Source: Bacillota bacterium (GTDB lineage Bacteria > Bacillota > DTU065). From it: DNA of 64,000 nucleotides. Positions 60,359-64,000 of the stretch are shown one piece after another. Location: contig JAHDNZ010000009.1 of the NCBI GenBank assembly GCA_018435125.1, positions 1-64,000 of the forward strand, read 5' to 3'. The first letter of the stretch is position 1; each line of letters opens with the position of its first letter. Below the pieces are notes generated by a model. That model did no database searches and was not told the origin of the DNA. It worked only from the letters and a program-made list of their open reading frames with translations. Position numbers and translations under genes: made by a program.

Positions 60359-61540
60359 TTATTTAAGCAGTAGCCATAACAATAACGATACAGCAACCCC
60401 TGTTGCTACACCAGCTGCTATAAGCTTTAAGTTTAAGCTACTTTTAATTTCCGGTTCGGTAACAATGGCCACCCCATTGCTCCAAGCTCTACGTAGTTGT
60501 TCTCGATCGTAGATCACTTGTCCCCTTTCTTTTGTATATGCAGCCGGATCATTACATATGACTTGGCCGTCTTCTGTAAAACCTCTTACGACAATTATAT
60601 GGCCGGCAGTAGATTTAATTGGTGAATTCATTAATTGATTCGCTGCAAAACGTATACTTATAATTACCGGATGTCCGGCTGCTATTTGTTCTTCCACCCC
60701 TCGCCAATCCGGGAAACGCGTTACGTATGATTTTAAACCCAATTCTCCCGCTACCGCAGCTATATATGGCCAGTTACCATAGATTCCATTTAAGGAATCA
60801 TAAGCCAGATCTGCAATCTCGCGGGTTGGCAGATCATATTTATAGTAATTTAATACCATGGTCATAGAAGTGGGTGCACAAATTCTACCTGCAATACTCG
60901 GATCTTCTACCAGTTGCGCAAAATATGGGACTTCAATTACCTCCCCCCAAGCAGAAGAAGGAGGTGTATCGTTTCTCATACCTAGCTTGGTCTTATCTGC
61001 ATAAACTATAGCAAAACGCCTTAACCTTGGTGTTTGTATATTGTCTTGCGAAATTAAAGTTAGCCTATACTGTAGGTTGTCAAACTCCTGGTAAAGTTCA
61101 AGTGTATCTGCATCTACATAACCATCCCAAGACTTTTTTAACCCATATCCTTTTGACGGTATATCTCTACCCCATTGTGAAACTTCAAACCAATCTGTCC
61201 ATTTTTCACCTTTCCCCGCCCTAAGTTCTACTCTTAAACCTGTATTAATAGGAGCAATACAATTCCAAGAAGGTACCGCATTGTTAAATGGAAATGTAGT
61301 TGGTATAGTAGGTGATATTAAGATTCCCAAACCCTTCTCTAACCCTTTATTATCTAAAACAATCTCGTTTTTATACCATTTTAGTCCCTCAAATTCAGCT
61401 TCTAAAAAATCAGCTTTTTTCTCATATAGAATGAGATTACTAAGAGGTGCAGACCGAATAAGGACCCCAAAATTACATACTACTACTATTAAAACCCATT
61501 TTATAGCTAGCTTTTCCCACTTAATGGAATTTATCAACAC
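60359..61540 (-). CDS. C39-like peptidase with C-terminal membrane anchor
   Basis: A 393-residue protein: a hydrophobic N-terminal segment (KWVLIVVVCNFGVLI), a beta-rich domain of about 160 residues with no known match, then a peptidase C39-like domain: catalytic Cys in GRICAPTSMTMVLNYY, His in TAGHIIVVRG and Asp in VICNDPAA. The end is a TM helix (LIAAGVATGVAVSLLLWLLL). It is probably exported and tail-anchored. GTG 61540 lies five bases after GGAGG; TTG 61537 is an alternative. Substrate unknown; wall or secreted peptide processing suggested by the neighbours. Confidence 0.78.
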   Translation of the reverse strand: MLINSIKWEKLAIKWVLIVVVCNFGVLIRSAPLSNLILYEKKADFLEAEFEGLKWYKNEIVLDNKGLEKGLGILISPTIPTTFPFNNAVPSWNCIAPINTGLRVELRAGKGEKWTDWFEVSQWGRDIPSKGYGLKKSWDGYVDADTLELYQEFDNLQYRLTLISQDNIQTPRLRRFAIVYADKTKLGMRNDTPPSSAWGEVIEVPYFAQLVEDPSIAGRICAPTSMTMVLNYYKYDLPTREIADLAYDSLNGIYGNWPYIAAVAGELGLKSYVTRFPDWRGVEEQIAAGHPVIISIRFAANQLMNSPIKSTAGHIIVVRGFTEDGQVICNDPAAYTKERGQVIYDREQLRRAWSNGVAIVTEPEIKSSLNLKLIAAGVATGVAVSLLLWLLLK

Positions 61541-61634
61541 CTTTTCCTCCCTCCAACCATTTCATCTTTTTAGTTCGCTAAAATATATAAATGACCTTTT
61601 ATACCTTTGGTTCAACCGCTTTCGAGAGCGGGCA

Positions 61635-61650
61635 TGTTTCACGTGAAACA
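61635..61650. promoter_or_regulatory. parS centromere site
   Basis: TGTTTCACGTGAAACA, a perfect palindrome that differs by one base from the B. subtilis parS consensus. Confidence 0.92.
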
Positions 61651-61696
61651 TATTTTTAGTGTATTTTACTCCTTTAGCCCTTTGTAGCTTTTGACA

Positions 61697-61734
61697 CTCT
61701 TACCCTAGTAAGAGCTGTCTATCTATGGTATAAT
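61697..61734 (+). promoter_or_regulatory. Extended -10 promoter and inverted repeat before the ABC-F leader
   Basis: TGGTATAAT at 61726-61734 is an extended -10. A perfect repeat CTCTTAC-CCTA-GTAAGAG (61697-61714) lies where the -35 would be and may be an operator. Confidence 0.5.
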
Positions 61735-61755
61735 CATTTAAATTTGTGGCGAGAG

Positions 61756-61920
61756 GTGAAACTTAAAAACGATGCGCAACTAATTCTATCTAGAACGATT
61801 GAATTCTTTCTTGGTTCGGCCAAGGGATACAAGCGTCTAAATAGGATTAGGTTTAATATGATAGGAGCAAGCTTTAATCTCTATTTTTTAAACTTGCATT
61901 AGTAAGAACCTTCCTATTTA
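61756..61920 (+). promoter_or_regulatory. Structured 5' leader of the ABC-F gene
   Basis: About 200 untranslated bases. A 14-bp stem with one bulge joins 61838-61853 to 61907-61920, just before the ribosome binding site; an inner 10-bp hairpin (61867-61897) fits inside. A 48-codon frame (GTG 61756 to TAG 61902) crosses the 5' arm and ends just before the 3' arm. Antibiotic-responsive ABC-F genes often have such leaders. Confidence 0.45.
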
Positions 61921-61940
61921 AGAATTGGAGGGTATTTTTT

Positions 61941-62603
61941 ATGCTTTTAATTGAAGCCAACAACATTAAGAAGATGTATGCCGATAGAATTATTTTCGAA
62001 GCTGCAAGACTTGAAATTCATAGTGGAGATCGTATTGGTCTAGTTGGCAGAAATGGCTCAGGTAAAACTACCTTAATAAAGGTTCTAAATGGGGAACTTT
62101 TTCCTGATACAGGAACTATAAGATGCTTTGGATCGCAAGCTTCCATTTTACAACTAGAATATCCAGAATCAGCACAAATTGATCCTTTAATCGGTAGTTA
62201 TTATAAAGCTACGCCCTTACAAATAACAATGAGTGAAGGTGAAAAAGAACGCGTAAAAATTGCTGATGCTCTATCCAAAAACCCAGACCTGTTATTTGCC
62301 GATGAACCAACAAGTAACCTTGATTTAGAAGGAATTAACAGGCTCACCACAGATTTAGATAATTTCACCGGTGCTTTCTTACTCACTTCTCATGACCGTC
62401 ATCTACTAAATACTGTTTGCAATAAAATCTGGGAGCTAGAAAATGGTAAGATCACAGAATATCGAGGTAATTACTCCGACTATAAAAAACAAAAAGCTGA
62501 GAGGTTAAAAAAGCAGGAAGCAGCTTACGAAAATTATCTCGCCAAGAAAAAGCAATTGACTGAAACTTTAACGGAAAAAAACGTCAAGCTGCCAAAAGTA
62601 TAA
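61941..62603 (+). CDS. ABC-F ribosomal protection-like protein, first half (frameshifted)
   Basis: The frame encodes NBD1 and the start of the linker: MLLIEANNIKKMYADRIIF, Walker A GRNGSGKTTLIKV, signature MSEGEKERVKIADAL, Walker B LLFADEPTSNLD and the basic linker SDYKKQKAERLKKQ. At 62576-62582 it meets A-AAA-AAC, and the 0 frame stops at 62601. The -1 frame continues the protein without gap. ABC-F proteins of this type free ribosomes from lincosamide, streptogramin or pleuromutilin antibiotics or act as translation factors. GGAGGG precedes ATG 61941. Confidence 0.9.
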   Translation: MLLIEANNIKKMYADRIIFEAARLEIHSGDRIGLVGRNGSGKTTLIKVLNGELFPDTGTIRCFGSQASILQLEYPESAQIDPLIGSYYKATPLQITMSEGEKERVKIADALSKNPDLLFADEPTSNLDLEGINRLTTDLDNFTGAFLLTSHDRHLLNTVCNKIWELENGKITEYRGNYSDYKKQKAERLKKQEAAYENYLAKKKQLTETLTEKNVKLPKV

Positions 62604-63556
62604 AACCACCTAGAAATATTAGCCGCTCTGAAGCGAGACTTGGTAAAGATTTTTATGGTAGCAAACAAAAAAAACTTGCCCGTGTAACAAAGACTCTACA
62701 GACAAGAATTGATAAATTAGAGGAGATCGATAAACCTGCTAACACTCCTGAGGTGATAATTCCTCTAACATTTGAGAATAAACTTTACAGCAGAGTAATT
62801 GTATCAGCAGAAAACCTTAATGTAGCTTTTGGTGAGCAAGTATTATTACAAAAAGCAAGCTTTGAGATTTTAAACAGCCAAAAAGTCGCGATCACAGGTC
62901 TAAATGGCACAGGGAAAACCACGCTCTTAAAGTTAATCTTAAATAGAGAAAGCCCTATTAAGGTAGCCACTAAAGCAAAGTTTGGGTATTTCAGTCAGAA
63001 GCTTGATATTCTAGATCCTAAGGCAACCATTTTAGAGAATGTACTAAAAACTGCTATCCACACTGAGACTATTGTCCGAATCGTGTTAGCTAGGTTATTA
63101 TTTAGAAATAACGATGTCCATAAACTAGTTGATGTGCTTAGCGGTGGGGAGCAGGTTAAGGTAGCCCTTGCAAAAGTACTTTTAAGTGATATTAATATAC
63201 TTGTTTTAGACGAACCAACCAACTACCTCGATATCGAATCAATGGAAGCACTTGAAGATCTCTTAAAAAACTTTGAGGGCACTGTAATTGTTGTCTCCCA
63301 TGATCAATACTTTCTCGAAAAAATCGCCACTCGAAAACTGGAGATAACCGGAAAGTCTATACATGCATCTAAAATAAATAACCCGATTATTAATCACAAG
63401 ACAACTAGCTCCAAACCAGATGAGAAATTGCTTTTACAAACTAAATTAAGCGAGGTTATCAGTAAACTTAGCTTCGCCCAATCTGAAGAAGAACGCTTAA
63501 CCTGGGATAGAGAGTACACTAAACTGCTAGCCCAGTTAAAAGAGTTAAAAAAATAA
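62582..63556 (+). CDS. ABC-F ribosomal protection-like protein, second half (-1 frame)
   Basis: Read from CGT 62582 in the -1 frame: RQAAKSIKPPRNISRSEARL and on through the interdomain linker, then NBD2 with Walker A GLNGTGKTTLLKL, signature LSGGEQVKVALAKVL, Walker B ILVLDEPTNYLDIE and H-loop VVSHDQYFLEKI. It closes with a helical tail SEEERLTWDREYTKLLAQL. No ribosome binding site occurs before its first ATG (62753), so it depends on the upstream half. Either an A was lost from the A7 run or ribosomes shift frame there. Confidence 0.88.
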   Translation, partial: RQAAKSIKPPRNISRSEARLGKDFYGSKQKKLARVTKTLQTRIDKLEEIDKPANTPEVIIPLTFENKLYSRVIVSAENLNVAFGEQVLLQKASFEILNSQKVAITGLNGTGKTTLLKLILNRESPIKVATKAKFGYFSQKLDILDPKATILENVLKTAIHTETIVRIVLARLLFRNNDVHKLVDVLSGGEQVKVALAKVLLSDINILVLDEPTNYLDIESMEALEDLLKNFEGTVIVVSHDQYFLEKIATRKLEITGKSIHASKINNPIINHKTTSSKPDEKLLLQTKLSEVISKLSFAQSEEERLTWDREYTKLLAQLKELKK

Positions 63557-63558
63557 CT

Positions 63559-63593
63559 AAGAATCGGTTAAGAAAATATCTTAACCGATTCTT
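63559..63593 (+). terminator. Terminator of the ABC-F gene
   Basis: A perfect 15-bp stem (63559-63573 with 63579-63593, loop AAATA), right after the stop. Confidence 0.88.
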
Positions 63594-63674
63594 TACATTT
63601 AAAGGAATTATTTAACTTTAAAATAGCGATATCTCTTGGTGAGGAGGCTCTGGTAATCATTGTACCTTAGTAAA

Positions 63675-63690
63675 TGTTCCACGTGAAACA
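63675..63690. promoter_or_regulatory. parS centromere site
   Basis: TGTTCCACGTGAAACA, identical to the B. subtilis parS consensus, 37 bases beyond the parB stop. Confidence 0.95.
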
Positions 63691-63696
63691 TCTAAA

Positions 63697-63731
63697 AATA
63701 AAGCTTGCCCGAGTAGTCGGCAAGCTTTATT
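63697..63731 (-). terminator. Terminator of parB
   Basis: A perfect 13-bp stem (63697-63709 with 63719-63731) with TTTTT on the minus strand; the right arm includes the parB stop. Confidence 0.9.
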
Positions 63732-64000
63732 CGGCTAATCCGATTGAACTTAATATCCTTTGTAAATCATCATTGTCATAAAACTCTATCTCAATCCTAT
63801 TAACTACTTTCCCAGCTTTTATTGAGACCTTGGTTCCTAAATGTTCACTGATTTTTTCAGACAGCGCTTTTAAAAATATATCTTCTTTTTTAGTTGTTTT
63901 TTGTGTGGCACCCTTTTTTCCTTCGATCAACTTTCTCACATACTCTTCAGTCTGTCTAACATTCCAGCTCTCTTTAATAACCAGATCAGCTGTTTGTTCC
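63727..64000 (-). CDS. parB: ParB/Spo0J chromosome partitioning protein (C-terminal part)
   Basis: The frame is open to the window edge, so only the last 90 residues are seen. It reads ADLVIKESWNVRQTEEYVRK, the end of the central ParB region, then a linker with KKGATQKTTKKEDIF and the dimerisation domain LSEKISEHLGTKVSIKAGK and KVVNRIEIEFYDNDDLQRIL. ParB binds parS and loads SMC near the origin. Two parS sites flank the neighbouring ABC-F gene. parA/soj is expected upstream on the minus strand, that is, to the right of the window. Confidence 0.93.
   Translation of the reverse strand, partial: EQTADLVIKESWNVRQTEEYVRKLIEGKKGATQKTTKKEDIFLKALSEKISEHLGTKVSIKAGKVVNRIEIEFYDNDDLQRILSSIGLAE

Noticed and set aside
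61691-61734. TTGACA at 61691 as -35 box for the ABC-F promoter
   Set aside because: It is 32 bases from TATAAT, far outside the accepted spacing; an extended -10 explains the promoter better.

Overview
The window is a low-G+C chromosomal segment from a strictly anaerobic member of the Bacillota (Clostridia-like). The evidence is strong AGGAGG-type ribosome binding sites, many GTG/TTG starts, a trimeric NAD-linked [FeFe] hydrogenase, meso-diaminopimelate dehydrogenase, the sporulation protein YyaC, DegV, DUF1836 and bactofilin. The right end lies near the replication origin: a 5'-truncated parB at the edge and two parS 16-mers (61635 and 63675). I cannot name the genus. None of the substrate-binding proteins carries a lipobox, which is odd for a monoderm and would fit a diderm Bacillota lineage.

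Left part (1-18.7 kb): an island of relatively G+C-rich, probably acquired genes (508-2541: flavin reductase, DUF3795, AlkZ-like) with truncated genes beside it; a murein-peptide recycling operon (2646-5286: serine hydrolase, Ala-Glu epimerase, NlpC/P60 endopeptidase); a polyprenyl-phosphate transporter, PepV-type dipeptidase and the YhaO/YhaN nuclease pair on the minus strand; a solute-binding protein; a group IIC intron remnant sitting exactly behind the terminator of a 32-codon gene; a frameshifted ArsR regulator; an orphan HsdS; and a second G+C-rich island of AraC regulators with GyrI-like domains.

Middle (18.8-36.4 kb): an extracellular polymer/ligand cluster with two paralogous calcineurin-like phosphoesterases, a DUF4855 protein, three family-1 solute-binding proteins without permeases and two LamG-like secreted proteins, with ddh among them. 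It is followed by tRNA-Arg(CCT) and a complete oligopeptide ABC operon (D-F-SBP-B-C).

Right part (36.9-64 kb): the hydrogenase operon with a candidate Rex operator; argS; a TM2-HTH membrane protein; a CPBP protease; a CBM9-like secreted protein; DUF1836/DegV divergent pair with a consensus promoter and operator; two tRNA-Ser genes; a PhoR-like two-component system; a zinc/manganese ABC operon; ychF-glyA-serS; tRNA-Arg(CCG)-yyaC; a cell-envelope group (C39-like protease, M23 peptidase, bactofilin); a frameshifted ABC-F gene with a structured leader; parB.

The most unusual signals are (i) three genes (oppD, argS, TM2-HTH) in which a hairpin lies between the Shine-Dalgarno sequence and the start codon, (ii) an ABC-F gene split exactly at an A-AAA-AAC slippery heptamer, (iii) the secreted phosphoesterase/orphan-SBP cluster, and (iv) several small or broken genes that length-filtered gene calling would miss.
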